Assembly: GCF_013213835.1 (NCBI RefSeq)
Contig: NZ_JABSSU010000004.1
Span: 434,001-498,000 of the forward strand
Length of the DNA: 64,000 nt
DNA from: Winogradskyella sp.
GTDB lineage: Bacteria > Bacteroidota > Bacteroidia > Flavobacteriales > Flavobacteriaceae
Direction of reading: 5' to 3'
Shown here piece after piece: positions 42,406 to 51,382 of this stretch. The stretch's first letter is position 1; every line of letters begins with the position of its first letter. A program made the position numbers and the translations under genes. Below the pieces are notes generated by a model. It was given only the letters and a program-made list of their open reading frames with translations. It had not been told where the DNA came from and did not search any database.

Positions 42406-45171
42406 ATGGATAAATATTCCTTTCTCAACGCAGCCCATACAGCATACTTTGCTGATTTATACGACCAATACCTTAAAAATCCTGATTCTGTAGAACCAAG
42501 TTGGAGAGCCTTTTTTCAAGGTTACGATTTTGGCTCTGAAAATTATGGAATGGATGGTGAAATAGTAGAAGGTGTTTCTACGCAAATACCAGAACAAATT
42601 CAAAAAGAATTTCAGGTCGTAAAACTCATAGATGGCTACAGGAGTAGAGGACATTTATTTACTAAAACCAATCCTGTTAGGGCTAGACGAAAGTATGCAC
42701 CAACTTTAGAGATTGAAAACTTTGGACTGTCTAAAAGCGATTTAAATACTGTTTTTTCGGCTGGTGAAATATTAGGATTAAAAGCAGTTACGCTTCAAAC
42801 TATCATTGACCATTTAGAGCGAATTTATTGTGATTCTATTGGTGTAGAATATATGTACATCAGAAATCCGAATGAAATTCAATGGATTCAAAATAAGCTT
42901 AACGTCAATGACAATCATGGTAACTTTACCAATGACGAGAAGAAGTATATCCTTAAAAAACTGAATCAAGCCGTTGCGTTTGAATCATTTTTGCATACAA
43001 AATATGTAGGTCAAAAACGTTTCTCATTAGAAGGTAACGAATCTTTGATTCCTGCAGTAGATGCGATTATTGAGAAAGCTGCTGATGAAGGAGTAAAAGA
43101 GTTTGTTATGGGTATGGCACATCGTGGTCGTTTAAGTACATTAACAAATATTTTCGGTAAGTCTGCTAAAGATATTTTTAGCGAGTTTGATGGTAAGGAT
43201 TATGAGGAAAAAGTATTTGATGGGGATGTAAAATACCATTTGGGTTGGACAAGTAATCGTGAAACTTATAACAATAAAAAAATCAATCTTAACATTGCAC
43301 CAAACCCATCGCATTTAGAAACTGTTGGTGCAGTAGTGCAAGGTATTGCAAGAGCAAAGCAAGATAGAGATGAGATAAAAGATGCTTCTGAGGTATTACC
43401 AATTGTTGTACATGGAGATGCTGCAGTAGCTGGTCAAGGACTGGTTTATGAAGTTGTACAAATGTCACAGCTCGATGGTTATAAAACAAACGGAACTATA
43501 CATATTGTTGTAAATAATCAGATTGGGTTTACTACAAACTATTTAGATGGTCGTTCGAGCACATACTGTACAGATGTTGGTAAAGTGACCTTGTCACCTG
43601 TACTTCATGTTAATGCAGATGACGCAGAATCAGTAGTTCACGCTGCACTTTTTGCCTTACACTTTAGAATGAAATTTAAAAGAGATGTATTCATTGATTT
43701 ACTAGGATATAGAAAATACGGTCATAATGAAGGTGATGAGCCTAAGTTTACACAACCATTGCTATATAAGGCAATTGCTAAACATAAAAACCCTAGAGAT
43801 ATTTATGCTGAGCAGTTAATTGCAGAAGGCATCATTGATGAGGGTTATGTAAAGCACATCGAAGCAAAGTATAAAGAATCGCTAGAGGAAAAACTAGAAG
43901 ATTCTCGTAAAGAAGATAAGACTGAGATTACTGCTTTTATGCAGGAAGAATGGAAAGGTTTAGAAAGAGTAACCGAAGTTGCCATGATGCAACCTGTGGA
44001 TACAACAGTATCTAAACAAGTACTTGAAGATATTACTAAAGTAATCTCTAATCTTCCATCAGATAAGAAGTTTATTCGTAAGATTCAAAGACTAATAGAG
44101 TCTCGTCAAAAAATGTTTGATGAGGATCGATTAGATTGGGCAATGGCCGAGCACTTAGCTTATGGTTCTTTGCTTAATGAAGGCTTCAATGTTAGAATAT
44201 CAGGACAAGATGTTGAGCGTGGAACCTTCTCTCATAGACATGCTGTTGTAAAGGTTGAAGATAGCGAAGAGGAAATCATCTTATTAAATAATGTTTCAGA
44301 AGATCAGGGTCAATTTAATATTTACAATTCATTATTATCTGAATATGGAGTTGTAGGATTTGACTATGGTTATGCCATGGCGAGTCCTAATACTTTAACC
44401 ATTTGGGAAGCTCAGTTTGGTGATTTTAGTAATGGTGCTCAGATAATGATAGACCAGTATATTTCTTCAGGTGAAGACAAATGGAAAACCTCTAATGGCT
44501 TAGTAATGTTATTGCCTCATGGTTACGAAGGTCAAGGTGCAGAGCATTCTTCTGGTCGAATGGAACGTTATTTACAATTATGCGCAAAGGATAATATGTT
44601 TATAGCAGATTGTACAACACCTGCAAATATGTTCCATTTGTTGCGTAAACAAATGATAGCGAAGTATAGAAAACCTTTAGTTGTATTTACACCAAAGAGT
44701 TTATTACGTCACCCTAAAGTAGTGTCTACTGCAGATGAATTTGCTAATGGTAGTTTCCAAATGTTAATAGACGATGCAGAGGCTAATGCAGATAAAGTAA
44801 AATCGTTGGTATTTGTAACTGGTAAGTTCTATTACGATTTATTAGATGAGAAAGAAAAATTAGAACGTGATGATATTGCTTTGGTTAGAATAGAGCAGTT
44901 GTTCCCTCTACCAACAGAAGATATTAAAGCTGTTTTAGAGAAATATAAAAATGCAGACGATATAGTTTGGGCACAAGAAGAACCAAGAAATATGGGCGCT
45001 TATGGACATATGTTAATGCATCTAGAAGCAGCAAGAACTTGGAGAGCAGCAAGCAGAAGACCATATGGTGCGCCAGCAGCTGGTAGCGCAGTAAGATCTA
45101 AAATAAGACATCAAGAAGTAATAGATTACGTTTTTGATAAAACCAAGGATAATCAAAATAGAAAAAAATAA
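42406..45171 (+). CDS. sucA: 2-oxoglutarate dehydrogenase E1 component
   Basis: A 921-residue ThDP-dependent enzyme of the TCA cycle, converting 2-oxoglutarate to a succinyl-lipoyl intermediate. The N-terminus MDKYSFLNAAHTAYFADLYDQYLKNPDSV is the E2-binding segment. Catalytic blocks: GMAHRGRLSTL, HLGWTSNR, HGDAAVAGQGLVYE (ThDP/Mg), and the transketolase-like GTFSHRHAV and LLPHGYEGQGAEHSSGR segments. Followed after 34 nt by the E2 gene; E3 is not nearby. No extra acyltransferase domain is present, unlike actinobacterial Kgd fusions. Confidence 0.95.
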   Translation: MDKYSFLNAAHTAYFADLYDQYLKNPDSVEPSWRAFFQGYDFGSENYGMDGEIVEGVSTQIPEQIQKEFQVVKLIDGYRSRGHLFTKTNPVRARRKYAPTLEIENFGLSKSDLNTVFSAGEILGLKAVTLQTIIDHLERIYCDSIGVEYMYIRNPNEIQWIQNKLNVNDNHGNFTNDEKKYILKKLNQAVAFESFLHTKYVGQKRFSLEGNESLIPAVDAIIEKAADEGVKEFVMGMAHRGRLSTLTNIFGKSAKDIFSEFDGKDYEEKVFDGDVKYHLGWTSNRETYNNKKINLNIAPNPSHLETVGAVVQGIARAKQDRDEIKDASEVLPIVVHGDAAVAGQGLVYEVVQMSQLDGYKTNGTIHIVVNNQIGFTTNYLDGRSSTYCTDVGKVTLSPVLHVNADDAESVVHAALFALHFRMKFKRDVFIDLLGYRKYGHNEGDEPKFTQPLLYKAIAKHKNPRDIYAEQLIAEGIIDEGYVKHIEAKYKESLEEKLEDSRKEDKTEITAFMQEEWKGLERVTEVAMMQPVDTTVSKQVLEDITKVISNLPSDKKFIRKIQRLIESRQKMFDEDRLDWAMAEHLAYGSLLNEGFNVRISGQDVERGTFSHRHAVVKVEDSEEEIILLNNVSEDQGQFNIYNSLLSEYGVVGFDYGYAMASPNTLTIWEAQFGDFSNGAQIMIDQYISSGEDKWKTSNGLVMLLPHGYEGQGAEHSSGRMERYLQLCAKDNMFIADCTTPANMFHLLRKQMIAKYRKPLVVFTPKSLLRHPKVVSTADEFANGSFQMLIDDAEANADKVKSLVFVTGKFYYDLLDEKEKLERDDIALVRIEQLFPLPTEDIKAVLEKYKNADDIVWAQEEPRNMGAYGHMLMHLEAARTWRAASRRPYGAPAAGSAVRSKIRHQEVIDYVFDKTKDNQNRKK

Positions 45172-45205
45172 TAAACTCAGATTAGAGCTTAAATACATAT
45201 AAAGC

Positions 45206-46420
45206 ATGATTTTAGAAATGAAAGTGCCTTCACCAGGCGAATCAATTACTGAAGTAGAAATAGCAGAATGGTTAGTGCAAGATGGAGATTATGTAGAAAA
45301 AGACCAAGCCATTGCAGAGGTTGATAGTGATAAAGCAACATTAGAATTACCTGCAGAAGCAAGCGGTACAATCACCTTAAAAGCTGAAGAAGGTGATGCT
45401 GTTGAGGTTGGTGCAATAGTTTGTCTAATTGACACAGCAGCAGCAAAGCCTGAAGGTAGTGAGCCAGCAGCCAAAGTTGAAAAGAAAGAAGAAGCACCTA
45501 AAAAAGAAGAATCCAAGCCTGTAGCTTCAGAAGCTAAAACATATGCAACTGGTACACCAAGTCCGGCAGCCAAAAAGATCTTAGATGAAAAAGGGATATC
45601 TGCAAGCGCTGTTTCTGGTACAGGTAGAGATGGTAGAATTACCAAAGATGATGCGGTAAAGGCTGTACCATCAATGGGTACTCCAACAGGTGGTAGTCGA
45701 GGTGAATCTCGTTCTAAATTATCAATGCTTAGAAGAAAAGTTGCAGAGCGTTTAGTTGAAGCTAAAAATACTACGGCAATGTTAACGACTTTCAACGAAG
45801 TAGATATGTCTCCTATTTTCAATTTGCGTAAAGAATATAAGGAAGCGTTTAAAGCTAAACATGGTGTAAGTTTAGGCTTCATGAGTTTCTTTACTTTAGC
45901 TGTGGTAAGAGCATTAAAACTGTATCCTGCTGTAAATTCTATGATAGATGGTAAGGAAATGGTGTCTTATGACTTCTGTGATATTAGTATCGCAGTTTCT
46001 GGACCTAAAGGATTAATGGTACCCGTAATTAGAAATGCAGAGAATTTAACCTTTAGAGGTGTTGAAGCAGAGGTTAAGCGTTTAGCATTAAGAGCTAGAG
46101 ATGGGCAAATTACTGTGGATGAAATGACAGGTGGAACATTTACTATTTCTAATGGTGGTGTATTTGGTAGTATGTTATCTACGCCGATTATTAATCCACC
46201 TCAAAGTGGTATTTTAGGTATGCACAACATTGTAGAGCGTCCTGTTGCGGTAAATGGTAATGTTGAAATAAGACCAATTATGTATGTGGCCTTATCTTAC
46301 GACCACAGAATTATTGATGGTAAAGAATCAGTTGGTTTCTTGGTAGCGGTTAAGGAAGCTTTAGAAAATCCAGCTGAGTTGCTGATGGACAATGATCCTA
46401 AGAGAGCCCTTGAGATGTAA
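45206..46420 (+). CDS. sucB: Dihydrolipoyl succinyltransferase (E2 of 2-oxoglutarate dehydrogenase)
   Basis: A 404-residue E2: one lipoyl domain (1-75) with lipoylated lysine in [11 protein letters not shown], an Ala/Pro/Lys/Glu-rich linker (about 78-115), the peripheral subunit-binding domain (about 118-152, [33 protein letters not shown]) and the catalytic domain ending with the [20 protein letters not shown] histidine motif. Transcribed with sucA; terminator at 46446. Confidence 0.95.
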   Translation: MILEMKVPSPGESITEVEIAEWLVQDGDYVEKDQAIAEVDSDKATLELPAEASGTITLKAEEGDAVEVGAIVCLIDTAAAKPEGSEPAAKVEKKEEAPKKEESKPVASEAKTYATGTPSPAAKKILDEKGISASAVSGTGRDGRITKDDAVKAVPSMGTPTGGSRGESRSKLSMLRRKVAERLVEAKNTTAMLTTFNEVDMSPIFNLRKEYKEAFKAKHGVSLGFMSFFTLAVVRALKLYPAVNSMIDGKEMVSYDFCDISIAVSGPKGLMVPVIRNAENLTFRGVEAEVKRLALRARDGQITVDEMTGGTFTISNGGVFGSMLSTPIINPPQSGILGMHNIVERPVAVNGNVEIRPIMYVALSYDHRIIDGKESVGFLVAVKEALENPAELLMDNDPKRALEM

Positions 46421-46445
46421 AAAGTCTAAATACTCAAGATATAAG

Positions 46446-46478
46446 AAAGCGCAACTATTTAATAGTTGCGCTTTTTTT
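46446..46478 (+). terminator. Terminator after sucB
   Basis: A long perfect stem AAAGCGCAACTAT / ATAGTTGCGCTTT followed by a T-run. Confidence 0.9.
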
Positions 46479-46512
46479 TAATAATTGTTTTGTCTTACTA
46501 ACTAAAACGTAA

Positions 46513-46617
46513 TTATAAAAAATTAACTGCGACGTTAACGCTGATTACAATTAAAGAACAAATGGCAAGTAATGCAATTAATAACTTGTCTTTTGTGGTT
46601 GTGGTATTATCATTCAT
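46513..46617 (-). CDS. Putative 34-residue membrane peptide
   Basis: A short ORF beginning MNDNTTTTKDK and continuing as a single hydrophobic helix (LLIALLAICSLIVISVNVAVNFL). Charged N-terminus plus one helix is a common pattern for real small membrane proteins. It lies in the 0.55-kb gap after sucB, flanked by terminators at 46446 and 46644. No strong promoter box is visible in the short leader, so it is tentative. Confidence 0.35.
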   Translation of the reverse strand: MNDNTTTTKDKLLIALLAICSLIVISVNVAVNFL

Positions 46618-46643
46618 AATGCAATTTTATTATTAATTTATAT

Positions 46644-46687
46644 AAAAAGCTCTGAACTATTATAACCATGAACATTCAGAGCTTTTT
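46644..46687. terminator. Inverted repeat resembling a bidirectional terminator
   Basis: AAAAAGCTCTGAA and TTCAGAGCTTTTT pair across an 18-nt loop, flanked by A-run and T-run. Upstream of the small ORF at 46513 on the minus strand. Confidence 0.55.
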
Positions 46688-46754
46688 GAGAACTTAAATT
46701 CGAGGCATTAATTAATAGCATTGTAAAGTTGCAAATAATTGTAATACAACACTA

Positions 46755-46770
46755 TACGTAACGTTACGTA
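46755..46770. repeat. 16-bp perfect palindrome, copy 1
   Basis: TACGTAACGTTACGTA, embedded in a 25-bp block (ACTA before, T-run after) that is repeated identically at 46940. Looks like a dimeric regulator binding site or a loopless terminator-like hairpin. Confidence 0.55.
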
Positions 46771-46789
46771 TTTTTTAATTAATTTTTAA

Positions 46790-46819
46790 AACAAAAAGCC
46801 TTGACCAAAGTCAAGGCTT
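46790..46819 (-). terminator. Terminator of the LuxR-regulator transcript or orphan
   Basis: AAGCCTTGAC and GTCAAGGCTT form a perfect stem with a 4-nt loop; on the minus strand a T-run (TTTTTGTTTT) follows. It lies about 155 nt downstream of the LuxR-type gene. Confidence 0.7.
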
Positions 46820-46939
46820 AAGTAATCCCCTAAGAACTAATTAATAGCGTGTTGTTAACCCTTACTTAACAACAAAGTTTAATAATAGTAACCATTAAAC
46901 CTATGATGTAAAGGTCTGAAAGAATTCTGCATAAAACTA

Positions 46940-46955
46940 TACGTAACGTTACGTA
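46940..46955. repeat. 16-bp perfect palindrome, copy 2
   Basis: Second copy of TACGTAACGTTACGTA, 185 bp from the first and 20 nt past the stop of the LuxR-type regulator, with the same flanks. Confidence 0.55.
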
Positions 46956-46974
46956 TTTTTCAATTTTTTTTCAA

Positions 46975-47598
46975 CTATAAGAATTCAGCATTTTCTTTTG
47001 CCCAAATAAGCAATCTATTTTGTTTACCATCTATGCCAAGTTTCCTAATAATATTGCTTTTGTGTTTTTCTATAGTTCTTCTAGATATGCCAAATTCTTC
47101 GGCAATTTCAGATGCAATCATGTTTTGAGCAATAAGCTTTAAAATTTCTCTTTCATGATTGGTAAGTTTGCTAAGATTAGTAGGTTCTTTATTTGTTTCT
47201 AAGTGAGCTATTAAGTCTGAACTAAAATAGTTACTATTATTAATGACTGCGTCAATACAGTTTTCAATTTCTTCCAGAGCAAATTCCTTTAGTATGTAGC
47301 CGTTTACACCAAGATTTATAGCGTCATTGTATGTTTTTTCATCTTTTTCGAGAGTAATTAGAATAACTTTAGTTTGTAATGTTTCTGTCTTACATTTTTT
47401 AGCAACTTCTAATCCAGTTAGAAAAGGCATTTGAATATCGAGAATAGCGAGATCTGGTTGATGAGCTTTAATAAGCGCAAAAGCTTCCTTACCATTTTTT
47501 GCACTAGCAATAACATTATATTCGTTTTCCTCTAAAAAATCCTCAAGACCTTTGAGAATTAGCGGGTGATCGTCTGCTATAATTATTGAGGGTTTCAC
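46975..47598 (-). CDS. NarL/LuxR-family response regulator
   Basis: A 207-residue regulator: receiver domain with DDH pocket at 9-11 and phospho-acceptor D54 in LAILDIQMP, then a LuxR-type helix-turn-helix (about 142-200, LTNHEREILKLIAQNMIASEIAEEFGISRRTIEKHKSNIIRKLG). No cognate kinase is adjacent, so it is an orphan in this window. It shares strand and a 13-nt gap with the retropepsin-like gene upstream. Two identical palindromes lie just downstream. Confidence 0.9.
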   Translation of the reverse strand: MKPSIIIADDHPLILKGLEDFLEENEYNVIASAKNGKEAFALIKAHQPDLAILDIQMPFLTGLEVAKKCKTETLQTKVILITLEKDEKTYNDAINLGVNGYILKEFALEEIENCIDAVINNSNYFSSDLIAHLETNKEPTNLSKLTNHEREILKLIAQNMIASEIAEEFGISRRTIEKHKSNIIRKLGIDGKQNRLLIWAKENAEFL

Positions 47599-47611
47599 TT
47601 AAGTTTGATCT

Positions 47612-48067
47612 TTATTTTCTTGTTTCGGTAAATTTTAAATAAAGGTACTTTTTTTCGTAATCTATAATTGCTTTTGATTTTTTTAATACGTCAGCACCAA
47701 TAATACCATCTACAGGATCTGCATTATGACTAACCAAACCATTATTTACATGAGATAGATTAAATAAAATTAAAGCCACACGCTTTCTTTTCCAGTGACC
47801 TATTTTTAAATTATTAGAGTTTGATATTTTAGTCGTCATATTAGAGGCACCAGCACCAACGGCTTTTATCTCAGAATCTTTTACTTTTAAGTTGAATCGT
47901 TCTACCGCTTCAAACCCAACGCAACTACTAGAAGCACCAGTGTCTAAAATAAAACGTCCTTTAACACCATTTATTGAAGCCTTTATTTCAAAGTGATTGG
48001 TTTTAGTCAATTTTAACTTAACCCGAGAATATCCTTTGTTGAGCAGGAAGTCCTTTAATGTTTCCAT
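47612..48067 (-). CDS. Retropepsin-like aspartic protease
   Basis: A 151-residue protein of the clan AA, single-domain retropepsin type. The catalytic motif is FILDTGASSSCVG (D42). The flap-like region is KAVGAGASNMTT, and a hydrophobic-hydrophobic-Gly segment IIGADVLKKSKAIIDYEK near residue 125 completes the fold. It would act as a homodimer. No signal peptide, so cytoplasmic. It is upstream of, and probably co-transcribed with, the LuxR-type regulator. Confidence 0.8.
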   Translation of the reverse strand: METLKDFLLNKGYSRVKLKLTKTNHFEIKASINGVKGRFILDTGASSSCVGFEAVERFNLKVKDSEIKAVGAGASNMTTKISNSNNLKIGHWKRKRVALILFNLSHVNNGLVSHNADPVDGIIGADVLKKSKAIIDYEKKYLYLKFTETRK

Positions 48068-48103
48068 TTTTAAGATTTGTACAAATATAATACTCTAATC
48101 GAT

Positions 48104-48111
48104 TATTTTTG
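48104..48111 (+). promoter_or_regulatory. -7 box of a probable leaderless promoter (tatD)
   Basis: TATTTTTG ends 4 nt before the chosen ATG at 48116, identical in layout to the boxes at 7878 and 40334. Confidence 0.5.
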
Positions 48112-48115
48112 CTGC

Positions 48116-48883
48116 ATGATAATTACAGATACACATACACATTTATATAGTGAAGCATTCGATGAAGACAGGTCAGAAATGATACAAAGAGCTATTGATG
48201 CTAAAGTTGAAAGATTCTTCATACCAGCTATTGATTCTGTATATACGGAGGCAATGCTACAATTAGAAAAGGACTTTCCAGATCATGTGTTTTTAATGAT
48301 GGGTTTACATCCTACACATGTTAAGGCTAATTATAAAGAAGAATTGGCTCATGTGGAGGAAATGCTTGCCAAGCGTAACTTTTGTGCTGTCGGTGAAATA
48401 GGTATTGATTTGTATTGGGATAAAACGACTTTAGAGATTCAAATTGAAGCTTTTAAGCATCAGATAAATCTAGCAAAAAAATACAAGCTTCCAATCGTTA
48501 TACATTGTAGAGAAGCCTTTGATGAAATCTTTCAAGTCTTAGAACAAGAAAAGTCAGACGATTTATTTGGTATTTTTCACTGCTTTACAGGAAATTTAGA
48601 ACAAGCACATAAAGCTATTTCCTTTAATATGAAATTAGGTATTGGTGGTGTTGTAACCTTTAAGAATGGTAGAATAGATCAATTTATTAACCAGATAGAT
48701 CTTAAACACATCGTGTTAGAAACAGATTCGCCGTACTTAGCTCCTAAACCTTATAGAGGTAAACGGAATGAAAGTATGTATATTGAGAAGGTTTTAGAAA
48801 AAATATCCGAACTTTATGGAATTACTGCCGATGAGGTAGCTAAAATTACGACTCAAAACTCAAAAGAAGTATTTGGAATTTAG
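48116..48883 (+). CDS. TatD-family metal-dependent hydrolase
   Basis: A 255-residue TIM-barrel hydrolase. Metal ligands: HTH in IITDTHTHLYSEAF, E in GEIGIDLYWD, H in IVIHCREAF, H in GIFHCFTGN, D in LETDSPYLAP. TatD proteins have 3'-5' exonuclease or D-aminoacyl-tRNA-related activity in other bacteria. ATG 48116 begins at the conserved MIITDTHTH; an upstream in-frame ATG would add 13 residues and precede the -7 box. The asparaginase gene starts 4 nt after the stop. Confidence 0.9.
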   Translation: MIITDTHTHLYSEAFDEDRSEMIQRAIDAKVERFFIPAIDSVYTEAMLQLEKDFPDHVFLMMGLHPTHVKANYKEELAHVEEMLAKRNFCAVGEIGIDLYWDKTTLEIQIEAFKHQINLAKKYKLPIVIHCREAFDEIFQVLEQEKSDDLFGIFHCFTGNLEQAHKAISFNMKLGIGGVVTFKNGRIDQFINQIDLKHIVLETDSPYLAPKPYRGKRNESMYIEKVLEKISELYGITADEVAKITTQNSKEVFGI

Positions 48884-48887
48884 TTCT

Positions 48888-49913
48888 ATGAAAAAACCTA
48901 AAATATTACTTATTTATACTGGTGGTACAATTGGGATGATAAAAGATCCACATACAGGTGCGTTAAAAGCGTTTGATTTTGACAGTCTTTTAGATAAAAT
49001 TCCAGAAATACGACTTTTAGATTGTGATATAAGTACCATAGCTTTTGAAACACCAATAGATTCATCCAATATGAATCCAATATATTGGAAAGACATCGCT
49101 AAGGTTATAGAATCTAATTATGCTCAAACAGACGGGTTTGTTGTGCTTCACGGCAGTGATACAATGAGCTATACTGCTTCGGCATTAAGTTTTATGTTAG
49201 AGAACTTAGATAAGCCAGTCATATTTACAGGTTCCCAATTGCCTATTGGTGATTTAAGAACAGATGCCAAAGAGAACTTAATTACTTCTATAGAAATAGC
49301 CTCTTTAAAGAAGCAGGGAGCAACTGTTATCCGCGAGGTATGTTTGTATTTTGAATATAAATTGTATCGCGCCAATAGGACAACAAAAATTAATGCAGAG
49401 CATTTTGAAGCTTTTGAATCACCAAACTACCCTACATTAGCAGAATCCGGTGTCCATCTTAAGGTGAATCAAGAGTTTTTGAGAAAAGAAAATTTTACTG
49501 AAGACCTTATTGTTAGAACGGCTATGGATACAAACATTGGTATTTTGAAATTATTTCCTGGTATTTCACAACCTATTGTAAAAGCAATTTTAAAAACAGA
49601 AGGATTAAAAGGATTAATTATTGAAACCTATGGTTCTGGTAATGCAACTACTCAAGATTGGTTTATCAATGAATTGAATGAGGCCATTGAAAGCGGTATT
49701 CATATAGTTAATGTAACACAATGCGCAGGAGGAAGTGTAAGTATGGGGCAGTATGAGACGAGTGCGCACCTAAAAAAAATAGGAGTCATATCAGGAAAAG
49801 ACATCACAACTGAAGCCGCGGTTTCTAAATTAATGTATTTATTAGGCTATAAAATAGAGGCTAAGGAATTCCAGTATTATTTTGAAAAACCACTACGTGG
49901 TGAAATGACCTAA
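48888..49913 (+). CDS. Type I L-asparaginase
   Basis: A 341-residue cytoplasmic asparaginase, hydrolysing asparagine to aspartate and ammonia. First catalytic threonine in LLIYTGGTIGMIKD and second triad in VLHGSDTMSYTASAL, with K in RTDAKENL. No signal peptide, so type I rather than the periplasmic type II. ATG 48888 is preferred because the alternative 5 codons upstream overlaps tatD. Probably co-transcribed with tatD. Confidence 0.9.
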   Translation: MKKPKILLIYTGGTIGMIKDPHTGALKAFDFDSLLDKIPEIRLLDCDISTIAFETPIDSSNMNPIYWKDIAKVIESNYAQTDGFVVLHGSDTMSYTASALSFMLENLDKPVIFTGSQLPIGDLRTDAKENLITSIEIASLKKQGATVIREVCLYFEYKLYRANRTTKINAEHFEAFESPNYPTLAESGVHLKVNQEFLRKENFTEDLIVRTAMDTNIGILKLFPGISQPIVKAILKTEGLKGLIIETYGSGNATTQDWFINELNEAIESGIHIVNVTQCAGGSVSMGQYETSAHLKKIGVISGKDITTEAAVSKLMYLLGYKIEAKEFQYYFEKPLRGEMT

Positions 49914-49989
49914 AATTAACGGCTCAAATTTTAGTGTTTGAACTTTTTTTCGTTATTTGCCAGTCTGTAATTTTAGTACTAAGATTTAC

Positions 49990-50077
49990 AGAGAGGTGGC
50001 CGAGTGGTCGAAGGCGCACGCCTGGAAAGTGTGTATACTCCAAAAGGGTATCGAGGGTTCGAATCCCTTCCTCTCTG
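49990..50077 (+). tRNA. tRNA-Ser (anticodon GGA)
   Basis: An 88-nt type II tRNA. Acceptor AGAGAGG pairs perfectly with CCTCTCT and discriminator G. Anticodon stem CACGC/GTGTG closes loop CTGGAAA, giving GGA (reads UCC/UCU). Long variable arm, T-arm GAGGG/CCCTT. A conventional chromosomal tRNA, useful as a contrast to the array at 1-997. Confidence 0.92.
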
Positions 50078-50152
50078 CATAGTTTTTAGGGACTAGTTAC
50101 ATAAAATTTTTTATCTTTAACACTTTAACTAATAAAATTAAGATTAAGAACA

Positions 50153-50920
50153 ATGAAAAGATTATTTTCTATCCTTGCTATTACTTGTTTAATGGCTATT
50201 GGAACTGTTAATGCCAATGCAACAACACTAACAACTGCAACGGCAACCATTACTACAACTTTAGCTCAAGATGATGCTCCGGCAGAAGAGTTAGGTTTTC
50301 ATCAAGTATTAAAAAAGCGTTTTATTGAAGGTGGTCCTGGATTCATGGGGATTGTACTTTTATGTTTAATTCTTGGTTTAGCAATTGCTATTGAGAGAAT
50401 TATCTTTTTAAATCTTTCTACTACAAATACAAAGAAATTAACACAAAACGTAGAAGATGCATTAAACTCAGGTGGAATTGAAGCAGCTAAGGAAGTATGT
50501 AGAAATACAAAAGGGCCTGTTGCATCAATCTTTTACCAAGGTTTAGATAGAGCTGACGAAGATATTGACGCTGCTGAAAAAGCTGTTGTAGCTTATGGTG
50601 GTGTACAAATGGGTCAGTTAGAAAAGAATGTATCTTGGATTTCTTTATTTATCGCATTAGCACCAATGCTTGGTTTCATGGGTACAGTAATCGGTATGAT
50701 TAAAGCTTTTGATAAAATTGAAGCAGCTGGTGACATGCAACCATCTTTAGTAGCTGGTGGTATTAAAGTGGCACTTTTAACAACAGTATTTGGTCTTATT
50801 GTGGCTATCGTACTTCAAATTTTTTACAACTATATTATCGCTAAGATTGATAGTATCGTAAATGATATGGAAGATGCATCTATCACATTGATGGATTTAT
50901 TAGTAAGACACAAAAAATAA
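50153..50920 (+). CDS. exbB: MotA/TolQ/ExbB-type proton channel protein
   Basis: A 255-residue protein. A signal-like N-terminal segment (1-24) precedes a linker, then three membrane helices (about 60-80, 160-180, 205-230). The ExbB/TolQ signature is clear: NVSWISLFIALAPMLGFMGTVIGMIKAFD and SLVAGGIKVALLTTVFGLIVAI. With ExbD it couples proton flow to TonB energisation of outer membrane receptors, such as the one at 19225. First gene of a five-gene set. Confidence 0.9.
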   Translation: MKRLFSILAITCLMAIGTVNANATTLTTATATITTTLAQDDAPAEELGFHQVLKKRFIEGGPGFMGIVLLCLILGLAIAIERIIFLNLSTTNTKKLTQNVEDALNSGGIEAAKEVCRNTKGPVASIFYQGLDRADEDIDAAEKAVVAYGGVQMGQLEKNVSWISLFIALAPMLGFMGTVIGMIKAFDKIEAAGDMQPSLVAGGIKVALLTTVFGLIVAIVLQIFYNYIIAKIDSIVNDMEDASITLMDLLVRHKK

Positions 50921-50935
50921 AAGACCAATAAAGAT

Positions 50936-51376
50936 ATGTTACACAAAATATTAAAAATTGTTGCTATAGTGCTCAGTTTAGCTGGTGTGGTTTCTCTTGT
51001 GAGAATCATTGCTGCTGGTGATGAAGCTATAGAAACTGGCGAAAAAGCAGGCTTAGTTGATCCTATGGCTTACATCGCGTATATCATTTTAGGACTTGTT
51101 TTAGCATTTGTTGTTGTGTTTGTAGTTAAAAACCTATTTACAAATACTGCTGGGCTTAAAAATACGTTGATAGGTGTAGGGGCATTTGCTGCTGTATTAA
51201 TTATCTCTTACGTTATGGCAGGAGGTGATACAATGAAATATAAACTAGAAGACGGTTTTGCTACCGATTCACAGTCTCAGATGGTTGGTGCAGGGCTTAC
51301 AGCTTTTTATATATTGATAATAGTTGCTGCATTAGCAATGATTTTCTCTGGAGTTAAAAAAGTAATTAGTAAATAG
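50936..51376 (+). CDS. Membrane protein of unknown function within the exbB-exbD operon
   Basis: A 146-residue protein with four hydrophobic helices (about 5-24, 38-62, 70-92, 118-140) separated by short loops. No recognised family. It lies 15 nt after exbB and 6 nt before the first exbD, so it is surely in the same transcript. From memory the same gene order is common in Flavobacteriia, suggesting an accessory part of the energising complex. Confidence 0.75.
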   Translation: MLHKILKIVAIVLSLAGVVSLVRIIAAGDEAIETGEKAGLVDPMAYIAYIILGLVLAFVVVFVVKNLFTNTAGLKNTLIGVGAFAAVLIISYVMAGGDTMKYKLEDGFATDSQSQMVGAGLTAFYILIIVAALAMIFSGVKKVISK

Positions 51377-51382
51377 TAGAGT

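Noticed and set aside
45289..45882. 197-codon minus-strand ORF inside sucB
   Set aside because: It is a shadow of the E2 linker and catalytic region, without start signals or domain features.
46755..46955. Miniature inverted-repeat transposon bounded by the two palindromes
   Set aside because: The copies are direct repeats of a palindrome; no target-site duplication or terminal inverted repeat pattern is evident.
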